Source of the DNA: Solibacillus sp. FSL W7-1436
GTDB lineage: Bacteria; Bacillota; Bacilli; Bacillales_A; Planococcaceae
NCBI RefSeq assembly: GCF_038007305.1
Contig: NZ_JBBOWV010000001.1
Span: forward strand, 1 to 64,000
Length of the DNA stretch: 64,000 nt
Direction of reading: 5' to 3'
The stretch's first letter is position 1. Each line of letters opens with the position of its first letter. The position numbers and the translations under genes were made by a program. The notes under the pieces are model-generated. The model ran no database searches. It saw only the letters and a list, made by a program, of their open reading frames with translations, and was not told the origin of the DNA. Below are positions 9,011 through 18,040 of the stretch, piece by piece.

Positions 9011-9658
9011 TTATTTTACGTCGATTAAGTCCTTTAACTGCTCAAATGTCTTATCCCCGATTCCCGTTACTTTTTTTAAATCATCAATGACTTGAAAAGC
9101 CCCATGTTCATTCCGATGCTGAATAATCGCACCCGCTTTGGATGGGCCAATTCCTGGAAGCTGGGTTAACTCTGCTTCCATCGCTTTATTTATATTAATT
9201 TTCCCGGACGTACTTTCACTGCCGGAGCCGGTTGCCTGACCTGCCTGTATTATCTGTTCCATTACTTCTGCAGGCTCATCGCCCGTTTTAGGTATATAGA
9301 TGACCATTTCATCCTGAAGCCTTTGAGCATGGTTAACGAGCACCGGATTGGCATCGTCTGTGTATCCGCCTGCTGCTTCAACGGCATCGACAATTCGTTG
9401 TTCTTCGGATAATGTATACACCCCCGGATATTTTACCGCACCTTTCACATCAACCATTACTGGCCTATGTTCAGTTTCGATCTCTGTTTCAGGATTTATG
9501 GAAGGTTCATCAAGAGCAGGAATTGTCATTTGGTCAATTGTTTCAATCGAAGCACTGTGTGGCGAATCATCGAGGAATAATAAGTAGATTAATACCGCAG
9601 CAACGACTCCGCCCAGAATCGCGAGCTGCTTTTTATACTTCTCCAGAAATGGCTGCAA
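9011..9658 (-). CDS. comEA: ComEA, competence DNA receptor
   Basis: ComEA is the membrane-anchored receptor that binds double-stranded DNA outside the cell. One N-terminal membrane helix (about residues 12-28), an SLBB domain (about 65-125, starting VDVKGAVKYPGVY) and two C-terminal helix-hairpin-helix motifs (NINKAMEAELTQLPGIGPSK) appear in the usual order. The TTG at 9658 is preferred because AAAGGGTG lies eight to nine bases upstream. A GTG at 9670 is in frame but overlaps that site. The product is about 215 residues. Confidence 0.92.
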   Translation of the reverse strand: MQPFLEKYKKQLAILGGVVAAVLIYLLFLDDSPHSASIETIDQMTIPALDEPSINPETEIETEHRPVMVDVKGAVKYPGVYTLSEEQRIVDAVEAAGGYTDDANPVLVNHAQRLQDEMVIYIPKTGDEPAEVMEQIIQAGQATGSGSESTSGKININKAMEAELTQLPGIGPSKAGAIIQHRNEHGAFQVIDDLKKVTGIGDKTFEQLKDLIDVK

Positions 9659-9781
9659 AATAAAAAACACCCTTTCATAAAGAAGGTTTTATATATGGAG
9701 CTTACATCCACTATACAAATTCCGCTTCTTTATGAAAAGGTATTTCCATCTAAACTGCCGAAACTTACTTTTTCAGCAATT

Positions 9782-10519
9782 TTATTTAACCGCCCGAATA
9801 AAAATTCGCTCACTTTCATCAGTCGGTTGGATTGTCTTCCAGTCTGCCGTCACTTCAACATGAGAAAAACCGATTTCCTTCAGCCATTTCACATATTGAC
9901 CATATTCAAATGTGCGCTGATAATGTTCTTCATCAAAACGTTCATACAGCCCGTTTTCTGTTAGTACAAAAAATGTCATTTGATGATACACCGAATGAGG
10001 TTCTTCACCCGGCTCAGTATGCCAAACATATGAAATTTCGCCGTCATCATAAGTAAATGGACCATCCAGAAAAATATCGTCCATTTTAAATAACGAGTGT
10101 ACATCAAAAAATAGCTGTCCGCCTTCACGAAGACTGTCAAATATCCGTTTCAATGTTTCCACGACATTTTGCCGACCTTTAACATAATTGATCGAGTCAA
10201 TTGGAATAATCGCCACATCCAGCTCGCTGAAACCGTCGAGTTCGTCCATTGACATAGCATATAGAGGCATTGATACTTTTTCATCTTCCATACGCGCACT
10301 TGCAATGGCAAGCATTTCTTCCGATAAATCAATCCCTGATACAGCGTAACCCGCTTTATGCAGCATTAATGCAAGCGTTCCTGTACCACAGCCAATATCG
10401 AGCAGATTTTTATAGTTCTGTGCAGGTGCATATGTCTGAATCCATTCTACATATTCCGTATACGGGATATCTGTCATCAATTCATCATAAACTTCCGCAA
10501 AACGCTCATAACTATTCAT
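9782..10519 (-). CDS. yqeM: Class I SAM-dependent methyltransferase (YqeM)
   Basis: A 245-residue methyltransferase with the SAM-binding motif LLDIGCGTGTLAL (about 40-52) and acidic motif II GIDLSEEML. The substrate is unknown. The gene sits at the end of the yqeG-to-yqeM run. Its ATG lies within the last codons of rsfS (8-base overlap), so the two are translationally coupled. Assignment to YqeM rests on this position and on the fold. Confidence 0.88.
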   Translation of the reverse strand: MNSYERFAEVYDELMTDIPYTEYVEWIQTYAPAQNYKNLLDIGCGTGTLALMLHKAGYAVSGIDLSEEMLAIASARMEDEKVSMPLYAMSMDELDGFSELDVAIIPIDSINYVKGRQNVVETLKRIFDSLREGGQLFFDVHSLFKMDDIFLDGPFTYDDGEISYVWHTEPGEEPHSVYHQMTFFVLTENGLYERFDEEHYQRTFEYGQYVKWLKEIGFSHVEVTADWKTIQPTDESERIFIRAVK

Positions 10520-10865
10520 TGTCCATTTGTGGCGCGTCTAATTGTGGTGCATCTCCCCATAGACGTTCAAGGTTGTAATAGGCACGCTCATCTTTATGGA
10601 AAATATGTGCAACGACATCACCCATATCGACTAAAATCCAGCGTGCAGTATCAAAGCCCTCAAGCTTACGTACTGTGTAGCCCGCTTCTTCTGCTTTTTC
10701 TTTAATTTCACGTGCAATTGCCTGTACTTGGCGCTCTGAGCTACCTTCTGCAATGATGAAATAATCAGCTAACAGTGAAATCCCCTGCATATTTAATGCA
10801 ACGATATCTTCTCCTCGCTTGTCATCGATTGCTTTGTACGTAATATTTAATAACGTTTCATTCAT
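10512..10865 (-). CDS. rsfS: Ribosomal silencing factor RsfS
   Basis: A 117-residue protein of the RsfS/YbeB family (YqeL). It binds ribosomal protein L14 and blocks subunit joining in starved cells. The conserved DYFIIAEGSSERQVQAI segment and WILVDMGDVVAHIF are present. It sits between yqeK and yqeM, six bases after yqeK. Confidence 0.96.
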   Translation of the reverse strand: MNETLLNITYKAIDDKRGEDIVALNMQGISLLADYFIIAEGSSERQVQAIAREIKEKAEEAGYTVRKLEGFDTARWILVDMGDVVAHIFHKDERAYYNLERLWGDAPQLDAPQMDNE

Positions 10866-10871
10866 GTATGT

Positions 10872-11432
10872 TTATTCCTCTCTTATTAAGCTGTTGTAGC
10901 ATTCAATTGAAACAGGGTAAATTGCCTGCTGTGACGAAACTAAAAAACTGAGCGTATGGGTCACACATGCCCGGAATGCATCCTGTAAACTGATGTCTGC
11001 CAATGTTCTTAGTTCCTCAACACCCTGGAACTTACGATTCGGTTCAATCATATCTGCTACATAAATAATTTTCTCAAAATTCGTCATATTCGCACGTCCG
11101 GTAGTATGGTAACGAATTGCATTTAAAATGGCTTCATCATTAATTTGAAATTCCGTCTCGACAATCCAGGCACCGACCGGACCATGCAGGATTTCTGCAT
11201 TCCAGTCAAGCAGACGTTCATCCAGCCGCTGTTCCATTACGACTTGCTTCATCCAGTCAACATCCGCATATTTAGCGATATCATGGAAAATAGCCGCAGT
11301 CTCTGCTTTTTCTGGATTTTCACCGTACTGATGTGCTAAACGGATTGCTGTTTCCATTACACCAATCGTATGAATATACCGTTTTTCAGGCATTCGATCT
11401 TTAATCGCTGCCAGCATCGTTTGACGATCCAT
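10872..11432 (-). CDS. yqeK: YqeK, HD-domain hydrolase (probable Ap4A hydrolase)
   Basis: A 186-residue HD-superfamily metal-dependent hydrolase. YIHTIGVMETAIRLA, FHDIAKY (the HD pair) and HGPVGAWI supply the metal ligands. YqeK proteins hydrolyse diadenosine tetraphosphate symmetrically to ADP. The start MDRQTML at 11432 has AAGGAAGG upstream. A longer open frame runs back into nadD but lacks a site. The gene overlaps the 3' end of nadD by 32 bases, so the two are coupled. Confidence 0.93.
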   Translation of the reverse strand: MDRQTMLAAIKDRMPEKRYIHTIGVMETAIRLAHQYGENPEKAETAAIFHDIAKYADVDWMKQVVMEQRLDERLLDWNAEILHGPVGAWIVETEFQINDEAILNAIRYHTTGRANMTNFEKIIYVADMIEPNRKFQGVEELRTLADISLQDAFRACVTHTLSFLVSSQQAIYPVSIECYNSLIREE

Positions 11433-11994
11433 ACAAACCTTCCTTTCGAATATACTGTTCAACTGCAGCAGGCAGTATAAACTGTAAAGGTGCCTCTGTT
11501 TGCTGTAATCGGTTTCGAATATATGTTGAAGAAAGGTCAATTTGCGGAGCTTCCACCATGCACACGTCGTAGGAAGACTTTGCTTCACTGCCCGGACGCT
11601 TCACTCCAACAAATGTGACAAGTTCCATTAACTCATCGATACGGTGCCATGTATGCAAAGAATCGATCATGTCCCCGCCGATAATAAAATAAAACTGAGT
11701 TTGTGGTTCACGTTCGCACAATGCTTTCATTGTATCGAATGTATAGGATACCCCTCCGCGCTCAAGTTCATATGTTTCCACATGAAAATACGGAATGCCC
11801 TCAATCGCCAGCTCAACCATCCGCAGACGCTGCGCATTTGTTGCTGAGCGGGCCAAATCCTTATGGGGCGGTTTTGCATTCGGCATAAAGCGTACTTCCG
11901 TCAAACCAAGCGCTGCGTATACTTCATTGGCCATCATTAAATGTCCAATATGCGGTGGATTAAAAGTTCCGCCAAAAAGACCGACTTTCTTCAT
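11401..11994 (-). CDS. nadD: Nicotinate-nucleotide adenylyltransferase
   Basis: A 197-residue enzyme that makes deamido-NAD from NaMN and ATP. The N-terminal GGTFNPPHIGHL nucleotidyl-transfer motif (residues 8-19) and the C-terminal LSSTYIRNRL signature are both intact. It lies in the conserved aroE-yhbY-nadD-yqeK operon. Confidence 0.97.
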   Translation of the reverse strand: MKKVGLFGGTFNPPHIGHLMMANEVYAALGLTEVRFMPNAKPPHKDLARSATNAQRLRMVELAIEGIPYFHVETYELERGGVSYTFDTMKALCEREPQTQFYFIIGGDMIDSLHTWHRIDELMELVTFVGVKRPGSEAKSSYDVCMVEAPQIDLSSTYIRNRLQQTEAPLQFILPAAVEQYIRKEGLYGSSNDAGSD

Positions 11995-12005
11995 TATATT
12001 TCACC

Positions 12006-12311
12006 TTATTTCGTAGCTACTTTTGGCAATACGATTTTTTTGTTGTTGCGTGATTCTTTATATAAAACAACTGTCAACCCGATCAGTTGAACAAGCTCGG
12101 CACGTGTACCGGCAGCCAGTTCTTCCGCCACGACATTTTTGTCTTCTTCACAGTTGTCTAAAATGCGTACTTTAATAAGTTCGCGTGCTTCCAATACATC
12201 GCGTAATTGTGCAATCATTGCATCATTTACGCCACCTTTCCCCACTTGGAAAATCGGATCTAAGTGATGTGCCTCAGCACGTAAAAAACGTTTTTGTTTA
12301 CCTGTTAACAT
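12006..12311 (-). CDS. yhbY: YhbY-family (CRM domain) RNA-binding protein
   Basis: A 101-residue single CRM-domain protein (YqeI in B. subtilis) linked to pre-50S ribosomes. MLTGKQKRFLRAEAHHL at the start and FQVGKGGVND, with the GxxG loop, are typical. Its start overlaps the end of aroE by 14 bases. Confidence 0.94.
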   Translation of the reverse strand: MLTGKQKRFLRAEAHHLDPIFQVGKGGVNDAMIAQLRDVLEARELIKVRILDNCEEDKNVVAEELAAGTRAELVQLIGLTVVLYKESRNNKKIVLPKVATK

Positions 12312-13140
12312 AATTTCCTCCTAATTGCGCCGTTAAACGGGCAATCATTGCATTTGTATTTGGATAATGACCTAGCCAGTGTTCGTAAGCAATCGCACCT
12401 TGATGCACAAACATGCCTAACCCATTGACAATTGTCGCACCTTTTTGCTCAGCCGCTTGCAAAAAAGGCGTCATTAATGGATTATACACAATATCTGCAG
12501 CAATTGCGCCTGCCGGGAACTTTTCAAGCGAAAATGGTAATGCAAAGTCGCCCGTAGTCATTCCTGCTGGTGTTGTTTGAATAAAAATTTCGTAATTCCC
12601 CAGGCTTTGTTCTGCTTCTTGCATTGAAACAGCCTGACCGGCATGTAATTCATCAATAATTTGCTGTGCTTTTTCAACTGTCCGGTTGGCAATTGTTATA
12701 TTCGTATAACCTGTCATTTGAAGGGCATATGCAATCCCGCGTGCTGCACCGCCTGCTCCGATCAGTAAAACCGGTGCATTACGTTTCGTAGTACCGATTA
12801 CATGCTCAAGTGATTTCACAAATCCCGGACCGTCCGTATTATAGCCCTTTAATTTACCTTCTGCAGTACGCACGACCGTATTGACCGCACCCATCTTTTC
12901 GGCAAGCTCGTCAAGTTCATCCAGAAAAGGAATGATCGCTTGTTTGTGCGGAATTGTTACATTCCAGCCGCTTGTCCCCAACAGTTTGAATGATTCAACA
13001 GCTTGTTGCAGATGTTCGGGCTTCACGTGTACCGGGATATACGTTGCATCCACATTCGCTTCTTCATACCATGCATTATGCATTTCTGGAGATTTTGAAT
13101 GTGCAATCGGATCCCCAATAACCGCAAACCACTTTTTCAT
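12298..13140 (-). CDS. aroE: Shikimate dehydrogenase
   Basis: AroE reduces 3-dehydroshikimate with NADPH in aromatic amino acid synthesis. SKSPEMHN (substrate site), the catalytic Lys in VTIPHKQ, NTDGPGF and the nucleotide-binding loop GAGGAARGIAYAL are present. The ATG at 13140 is eight bases from GAGGG; a TTG two codons upstream is too close to that site. The product is 280 residues. Confidence 0.96.
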   Translation of the reverse strand: MKKWFAVIGDPIAHSKSPEMHNAWYEEANVDATYIPVHVKPEHLQQAVESFKLLGTSGWNVTIPHKQAIIPFLDELDELAEKMGAVNTVVRTAEGKLKGYNTDGPGFVKSLEHVIGTTKRNAPVLLIGAGGAARGIAYALQMTGYTNITIANRTVEKAQQIIDELHAGQAVSMQEAEQSLGNYEIFIQTTPAGMTTGDFALPFSLEKFPAGAIAADIVYNPLMTPFLQAAEQKGATIVNGLGMFVHQGAIAYEHWLGHYPNTNAMIARLTAQLGGNYVNR

Positions 13141-13198
13141 CGACAATTCCCTCTTTCCTACTACTGTTCATTCATTGCAAAATATCGACTGCGTTCCC

Positions 13199-14302
13199 TT
13201 AAATCAGTGATGGGCGAATGAATACTTCTACGCCTTTTGGTGCGTAGGCTGCTACGACAACATTGGCATGCTGTACGGTAACCCAGCCAAGTCCTGAAAT
13301 AACTACATCCGTTTTCGGCTCTTTGATCGAAAACTCGTGACGAACTAATGGCGGTAATTGATTAATATGTTTAGACGTTGGAGGTGCCAGTAATTCACCT
13401 TTATGCTCTTCATACAATTGGTCCGCACGCTCCAGCTTCGTACGGTGGATCGGCAAATCATTTGCAACATGTACAGTAAATGCCGAACGTTCGCCCTGAA
13501 TAAAATCAAAACGGGCAAGAGCACCGATAAATAGTGTTTGTCCGGGATTTTGCTGATACACTTTTGGTTTAATTTCTTTTTTCGGCATAATATATTTTAA
13601 TTCACTTGAATCGATATGGTGTGCCATTTGGTGGTGATTGATAATACCAGGTGTATCATATAAAGATGATCCGTCATCAAGCGGAATGCCGATCATATCA
13701 AGCGTAGTTCCCGGGAAATGAGAAGTTGTAATAATTTCTCCCTCACCTGTAGCTTGCTTAATAATACGGTTAATAAACGTCGATTTGCCGACATTTGTAC
13801 AACCTACAACATATACATCTTTGCCGTTACGGTATTCTTCAATCGCTTCAACGACTTCCTGCATGCCCATTCCTTTATGTGCCGAAACAAGCTTTACATC
13901 CACCGGCTTTAGTCCAAGTGCTTTCGCTTCACGCTTTAACCAGTTGATCACTTTCTTTTCTTTTACCGATTTTGGTAAAAGGTCTGCTTTATTTGCTACT
14001 AAAAGAACCGGATTATTTCCAACGAATCGGTGTAAACCTGGTAACCAGCTGCCATTGAAATCGAAAATATCCACGATTTTCACGATCAGACCTTGCTGTT
14101 GTCCAAGACCGTTTAAAATCCGTAAAAAATCATCATCCGTTAAGCTAACAGGTTGGATTTCATTATAGTTTTTTAAACGGAAACAACGTTGACAAATAAT
14201 CATTTCCTTTTCCAGCGAGGATGCAGGTGCATACCCTAATCCATTTTTATCTTCAGTTTGAATCACTGTTCCACAGCCAATACATTGTGGCATTTCATTC
14301 AT
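13199..14302 (-). CDS. yqeH: Ribosome biogenesis GTPase YqeH
   Basis: A 367-residue circularly permuted GTPase needed for 30S assembly. A treble-clef zinc finger (CIGCG near residue 8 and ICQRC near 37) precedes the GTPase domain. In that domain the NKADL motif comes before the P-loop GCTNVGKSTF and DTPG, which is the YqeH/RsgA permutation. It is part of the yqeG-yqeH-aroE-yhbY operon. Confidence 0.96.
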   Translation of the reverse strand: MNEMPQCIGCGTVIQTEDKNGLGYAPASSLEKEMIICQRCFRLKNYNEIQPVSLTDDDFLRILNGLGQQQGLIVKIVDIFDFNGSWLPGLHRFVGNNPVLLVANKADLLPKSVKEKKVINWLKREAKALGLKPVDVKLVSAHKGMGMQEVVEAIEEYRNGKDVYVVGCTNVGKSTFINRIIKQATGEGEIITTSHFPGTTLDMIGIPLDDGSSLYDTPGIINHHQMAHHIDSSELKYIMPKKEIKPKVYQQNPGQTLFIGALARFDFIQGERSAFTVHVANDLPIHRTKLERADQLYEEHKGELLAPPTSKHINQLPPLVRHEFSIKEPKTDVVISGLGWVTVQHANVVVAAYAPKGVEVFIRPSLI

Positions 14303-14359
14303 TCACTATTTCCTCCTAACTACTATTGCACCTTCATGCAAAAAAACTCGGGTCGCTTT

Positions 14360-14875
14360 TTAGTCTTCCCAAGGATACTTTCCTTTTCGCTTTAGATCGT
14401 TATATACACGACGTTCGACGAAGCGGTTAAATTTTGTAACGAGTCCATCAGAGTCAGCAACAGGACGTACTAAAAACGTATAAAGTTTTTGACGTTTTGC
14501 ACCAATCACATCTGTTAGCAGCTGATCTCCCAGCATCGCAACTTCATGGCGGCGCAGACGCAGCTGAACAAGGGCCGCATAATATGCTGCACCTAATGGT
14601 TTTTTTGCACGGAAAATAAACGGTATGCCATGCGGTTCCGCAAACTGGCGCACCCGTGCTTCATGATTGTTTGAGGCGATGATAATTTTTATGCCTGCTT
14701 CACGCATCATTTCAAACCATTGTACAAGCTCTTCCGTCGCATCAGCGCGGTCCCATTCTACAAGCGTATTATCTAAATCTGTTATGATCCCTTTAATGCC
14801 TAAATCCTTTAATTTTTCCGGTGTAATTTCATATACACTGCGAATAAATTCATCTGGTAATAAAAAGTTGTACAA
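14360..14875 (-). CDS. yqeG: YqeG-family HAD-IIIA phosphatase
   Basis: A 171-residue HAD-like phosphatase. The catalytic DLDNTLVEWD (about residues 36-45), the SNN motif II and LGDQLLTDVIGAKR motif IV are complete. Its physiological substrate in bacteria is unsettled; related proteins dephosphorylate phosphatidylglycerophosphate, and here the neighbour is the phospholipid gene psd. It is the first gene of the yqeG-to-yqeM cluster. Confidence 0.92.
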   Translation of the reverse strand: MYNFLLPDEFIRSVYEITPEKLKDLGIKGIITDLDNTLVEWDRADATEELVQWFEMMREAGIKIIIASNNHEARVRQFAEPHGIPFIFRAKKPLGAAYYAALVQLRLRRHEVAMLGDQLLTDVIGAKRQKLYTFLVRPVADSDGLVTKFNRFVERRVYNDLKRKGKYPWED

Positions 14876-14909
14876 AGCCGTAACCCCTAACTCAAAATTT
14901 ATTTATTCA

Positions 14910-15692
14910 TTATACCATAGTAGCAAAGGCTTCTCCCATTTTTATCTTCGCCCCATTTGTAACATTCTCGGTAAATTCAATTGTATTTTGTTCGAATAAC
15001 ATCACAACGGTTGAGCCGAAAGCAAAATAGCCGATTTCTTCCCCTTTTTTCCACTGTGTTGACGTGTTTGTAAGTTCAATTGAATTCACAAAAGTCGCTC
15101 CTACTTTAATGAATGCTGTATAATGTTGTTTTTCATAGTTAATTTCACTAATCATACGATAATTATGACTGATCGGTTTTTTTCCGTATTGCAAGCCCAT
15201 CTGGTTTACTGGATAAGACTTTTGTCCAAGTATGTATTGTCGCTTAACAACACCATCAATCGGACTATGGATGCGGTGATAATCTGCAGGGCTCAAATAA
15301 AAAACAATATATTTGCCGTTATTATACCTCTTTGCCTGTGTTTCATTTCCCATTAGATCAATTAAAGAATATGGCTTATTTTTCACAGTAAACATTTCCT
15401 GATCCACAATATTGCCGAATGCTTCTATTTTTGCATCAACCGGACTTGCAAATATATTTGTGCGCACATCTACCGGACGCACTTCTTCTTTCAACTGACG
15501 AACAAAAAAATCATGCAGGCTAGTAAATTCTTTTGGAGATTTTGAAACTTCTTGTATGTTAATTCCGTATATTTGACTATAGCTACGAATAAAATTTTTA
15601 CTTAAACGTGATTGTGCAATCTGTTGTAAAATTTTCGAAGAGATTTTACCATTTGATAGTTCTATCATATTCCGGTATAATTTTTCCTTCAT
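14910..15692 (-). CDS. psd: Phosphatidylserine decarboxylase
   Basis: A 260-residue membrane enzyme that makes phosphatidylethanolamine. The pyruvoyl-forming GST in FAFGSTVVML near the C terminus marks the self-cleavage site. YHRIHSPIDG carries the catalytic His, and PVDAKI precedes it. The start MKEKLYRNM at 15692 follows CCGGAGGACCTAGA. It is divergent from pssA, which makes its substrate, so the two steps share one 205-base intergenic region. Confidence 0.95.
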   Translation of the reverse strand: MKEKLYRNMIELSNGKISSKILQQIAQSRLSKNFIRSYSQIYGINIQEVSKSPKEFTSLHDFFVRQLKEEVRPVDVRTNIFASPVDAKIEAFGNIVDQEMFTVKNKPYSLIDLMGNETQAKRYNNGKYIVFYLSPADYHRIHSPIDGVVKRQYILGQKSYPVNQMGLQYGKKPISHNYRMISEINYEKQHYTAFIKVGATFVNSIELTNTSTQWKKGEEIGYFAFGSTVVMLFEQNTIEFTENVTNGAKIKMGEAFATMV

Positions 15693-15857
15693 TCTAGGTC
15701 CTCCGGTTTTGATTAAGTATTGAAGCTTGCCGCTATGCTTTGGAAGCAAAATAACTACTATCCGCAAATGCGGGATAAAAGTAAATTATATAATGACTGG
15801 CCTAACAAAGAAAGGTCTTAATATGAATTAACTATTACCTTTTTTTAATAGAACAAG

Positions 15858-15863
15858 TATAAT
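15858..15863 (+). promoter_or_regulatory. Putative -10 of the pssA promoter
   Basis: A perfect TATAAT lies 35 bases before the pssA ATG. TTACCT stands 17 bases upstream as a weak -35. Confidence 0.5.
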
Positions 15864-15897
15864 AGAATTTAGCCGATGTGCAAGGGAGTGTTTTCCA

Positions 15898-16437
15898 ATG
15901 TTTCTACTTCAAAAAGTTGATTCAACGTTTAAAAAAATAAAAGCAAATGCTGCTAATATTATTACAATTACAAATATGTCGTTTGGTGGGGCTGCAATTA
16001 TGGCTACGCTAAATGAGTATCATAGCTACAGTGTATTATTAATTTTTATCGCTGCTTTTTTAGATCGGTATGATGGAAAAGTTGCCCGTAAATTTAATCA
16101 GGAGTCCGAATTGGGAAAACAGCTCGATTCCATGGCGGATATTATTTCCTTCGGTGTAGCTCCTGCCCTGTTAATGTATGAAATGGCATTAATGAACGCA
16201 GGGTTTACAGGTATGATGATGCCAGTATTATTTATTGCAGCCGGTGCGCTGCGTTTAGCTCGATTCAATGTGATGGATTCAACAGGTTATTTCGTAGGTT
16301 TGCCGATTACAGCGGCAGGTACATTACTGACTATTTCTTATTTCTTTACAAATATGTTATCCGAAACGTTTTATTTAATTCTTTTCCCGGTGTTGGCACT
16401 ATTGATGGTAAGTACGTTTACATTAAAAAAAGTGTAA
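15898..16437 (+). CDS. pssA: CDP-diacylglycerol-serine O-phosphatidyltransferase
   Basis: A 179-residue integral membrane enzyme. The CDP-alcohol phosphatidyltransferase signature DG-x2-AR-x8-G-x3-D-x3-D is complete in DGKVARKF...GKQLDSMAD (about residues 59-81). Multiple hydrophobic segments follow. The ATG follows AAGGGAG. Its product, phosphatidylserine, feeds the divergently encoded Psd. The stop codon lies inside the terminator stem. Confidence 0.95.
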   Translation: MFLLQKVDSTFKKIKANAANIITITNMSFGGAAIMATLNEYHSYSVLLIFIAAFLDRYDGKVARKFNQESELGKQLDSMADIISFGVAPALLMYEMALMNAGFTGMMMPVLFIAAGALRLARFNVMDSTGYFVGLPITAAGTLLTISYFFTNMLSETFYLILFPVLALLMVSTFTLKKV

Positions 16438-16466
16438 GAGCAGAAATATCGCTCTTACACTTTTTT
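16425..16466 (+). terminator. Terminator of pssA, overlapping its stop codon
   Basis: AAAGTGTAAGAGC pairs with GCTCTTACACTTT across a short loop and TTT follows. The TAA of pssA is in the 5' arm. Confidence 0.88.
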
Positions 16467-16522
16467 CATTTCTGCGCAAAATTCATCATATACTGTCGAA
16501 AAGATGAAAGGATGTTAATTGC

Positions 16523-17224
16523 TTGAGCGGTTTTGTGACAGCATTGGTTCAACTTTGGCTTGAGCTTCCCGCATTATTAGGTTATTTAAAAGGGCAGACG
16601 TTTTATAAACCGTTATCACGCGAGGAAGAAGAAGAAGTCATCAATCGTTTTATTAAGGGGGATGAGAGCGCTCGTGTCGAATTAATTGAGCGAAATATGC
16701 GGCTAGTTGCACATGTCGTAAAAAAATTCCATCCTTCACACGATTTGCTTGATGATTATATTTCAATCGGCACGATTGGTCTTATGAAAGCCGTAAGCAG
16801 TTTTACACCAGAAAAAAAGACCCGTCTCGCCACATATGCCGCCCGATGTATCGAAAATGAAATTCTGATGCATCTTCGTGCACAAAAAAAAGTGCAAAAA
16901 GATGTCTCGTTATTTGAGCCGATTGGTGTCGATAAAGATGGGCAGTCTCTTCAAATCCGTGATTTGCTGCAGCTTGACGAACCTTCAACAATTGAAAAAA
17001 TTGAACGACAGGAGGATTTTGCCCAGCTGTATCGCTATTTGGATACATTAGATCCGCGTGAGCTCGAAATTATTTCCTACCGCTATGGACTTCAAAACTT
17101 CGACCCGCATACCCAAAAAGAAATTGCCAAAAGGCTCAATATTTCACGCAGCTATGTTTCACGTATTGAAAAACGGGCACTTATTAAGCTTTACCAGCAG
17201 TTTAAGCATGGAGAGAAAGAATAA
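16523..17224 (+). CDS. sigK: RNA polymerase sporulation sigma factor SigK, uninterrupted
   Basis: A 233-residue sigma-70 family factor for late mother-cell transcription. RNMRLVAHVVKKF, ISIGTIGLMKAV, TYAARCIENEILMHLRA and the C-terminal ISRSYVSRIEKRAL closely match B. subtilis sigma-K. The hydrophobic N terminus (about the first 20 residues) fits the pro-sequence removed by SpoIVFB. The start is TTG at 16523 after GAAAGGATG. In B. subtilis the gene is split by the skin element; here the reading frame is continuous. Confidence 0.94.
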   Translation: MSGFVTALVQLWLELPALLGYLKGQTFYKPLSREEEEEVINRFIKGDESARVELIERNMRLVAHVVKKFHPSHDLLDDYISIGTIGLMKAVSSFTPEKKTRLATYAARCIENEILMHLRAQKKVQKDVSLFEPIGVDKDGQSLQIRDLLQLDEPSTIEKIERQEDFAQLYRYLDTLDPRELEIISYRYGLQNFDPHTQKEIAKRLNISRSYVSRIEKRALIKLYQQFKHGEKE

Positions 17225-17260
17225 GCCCTATGAAAGGCAAACTTCCGAAATACAACAAAA

Positions 17261-17293
17261 AAATGCCCAATCCTTTAATGTGATTGGGCATTT
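17261..17293 (-). terminator. Terminator of mtnN (also behind sigK)
   Basis: AAATGCCCAATC pairs with GATTGGGCATTT. On the minus strand a seven-T run follows. On the plus strand only TTTCT follows, so it acts mainly for mtnN. Confidence 0.85.
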
Positions 17294-17308
17294 CTATGCT
17301 GATGCCAA

Positions 17309-18001
17309 TTATAGTTTTGTAATGGCGTTTAATACGATTTCTGTTGAGTGTTTTGCTGCAACTGGTAAAAATTCATCAAAAGACATGCTTGATTCTTGTC
17401 CTGCAATATCTGATAATGCACGTATGACAACAAATGGAGTTTCAAATTGGTGGCAAACTTGCGCTACAGCCGCCGCTTCCATTTCCACGGCTTTCATTGA
17501 TGGAAAATCTTTCCGTACTGCCTCAACACGCGCAGGGTTGCTCATAAATACATCGCCTGAACAAATTAGACCTACACTGTAATTATGCTCTCCCACTTCT
17601 TTAACTGCCTGTTTTGCAACTTCCATTAATTGTTCATCCGATTTATAAGCTGCCGGCATTCCCGCCATTTGACCGATTTCATAGCCAAAAGCAGTAACAT
17701 CCACATCATGATGACGTACTTCATCGGAAATGACGATATCCCCAACTTTTAACGCTGCATCAAAACCGCCTGCAGATCCTGTATTGATAACAACTTTCGG
17801 ATTAAACTTTTCCAATAGAATCGTCGTAGACATTGCCGCATTCACTTTACCGATCCCGCTTTTTAACAGTACGACTTCTTTGCCTTCATATGTACCCGTT
17901 GTATATTCACCATTTGCTATTGTTTCTGTTTGCGTATTTTGCAGTGCGTCTCGTAATAATTCTACTTCCTGCTCCATTGCACCGATTACTGCTATTGTCA
18001 T
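17309..18001 (-). CDS. mtnN: 5'-methylthioadenosine/S-adenosylhomocysteine nucleosidase
   Basis: A 230-residue purine-nucleoside phosphorylase-fold enzyme (Pfs/MTAN). It cleaves MTA and SAH in methionine salvage and detoxification. [11 protein letters not shown] at the start, GSAGG, the [11 protein letters not shown] motif with the substrate-binding Glu, and RALSDIA with the catalytic Asp are present. GGAGG precedes the ATG. It lies next to yrrS, as in B. subtilis, but the cysteine genes mccA and mccB that follow there are absent. Confidence 0.97.
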   Translation of the reverse strand: MTIAVIGAMEQEVELLRDALQNTQTETIANGEYTTGTYEGKEVVLLKSGIGKVNAAMSTTILLEKFNPKVVINTGSAGGFDAALKVGDIVISDEVRHHDVDVTAFGYEIGQMAGMPAAYKSDEQLMEVAKQAVKEVGEHNYSVGLICSGDVFMSNPARVEAVRKDFPSMKAVEMEAAAVAQVCHQFETPFVVIRALSDIAGQESSMSFDEFLPVAAKHSTEIVLNAITKL

Positions 18002-18040
18002 TTATTCATTCCTCCAATTAATCTAGCTGACTATTCTTTT

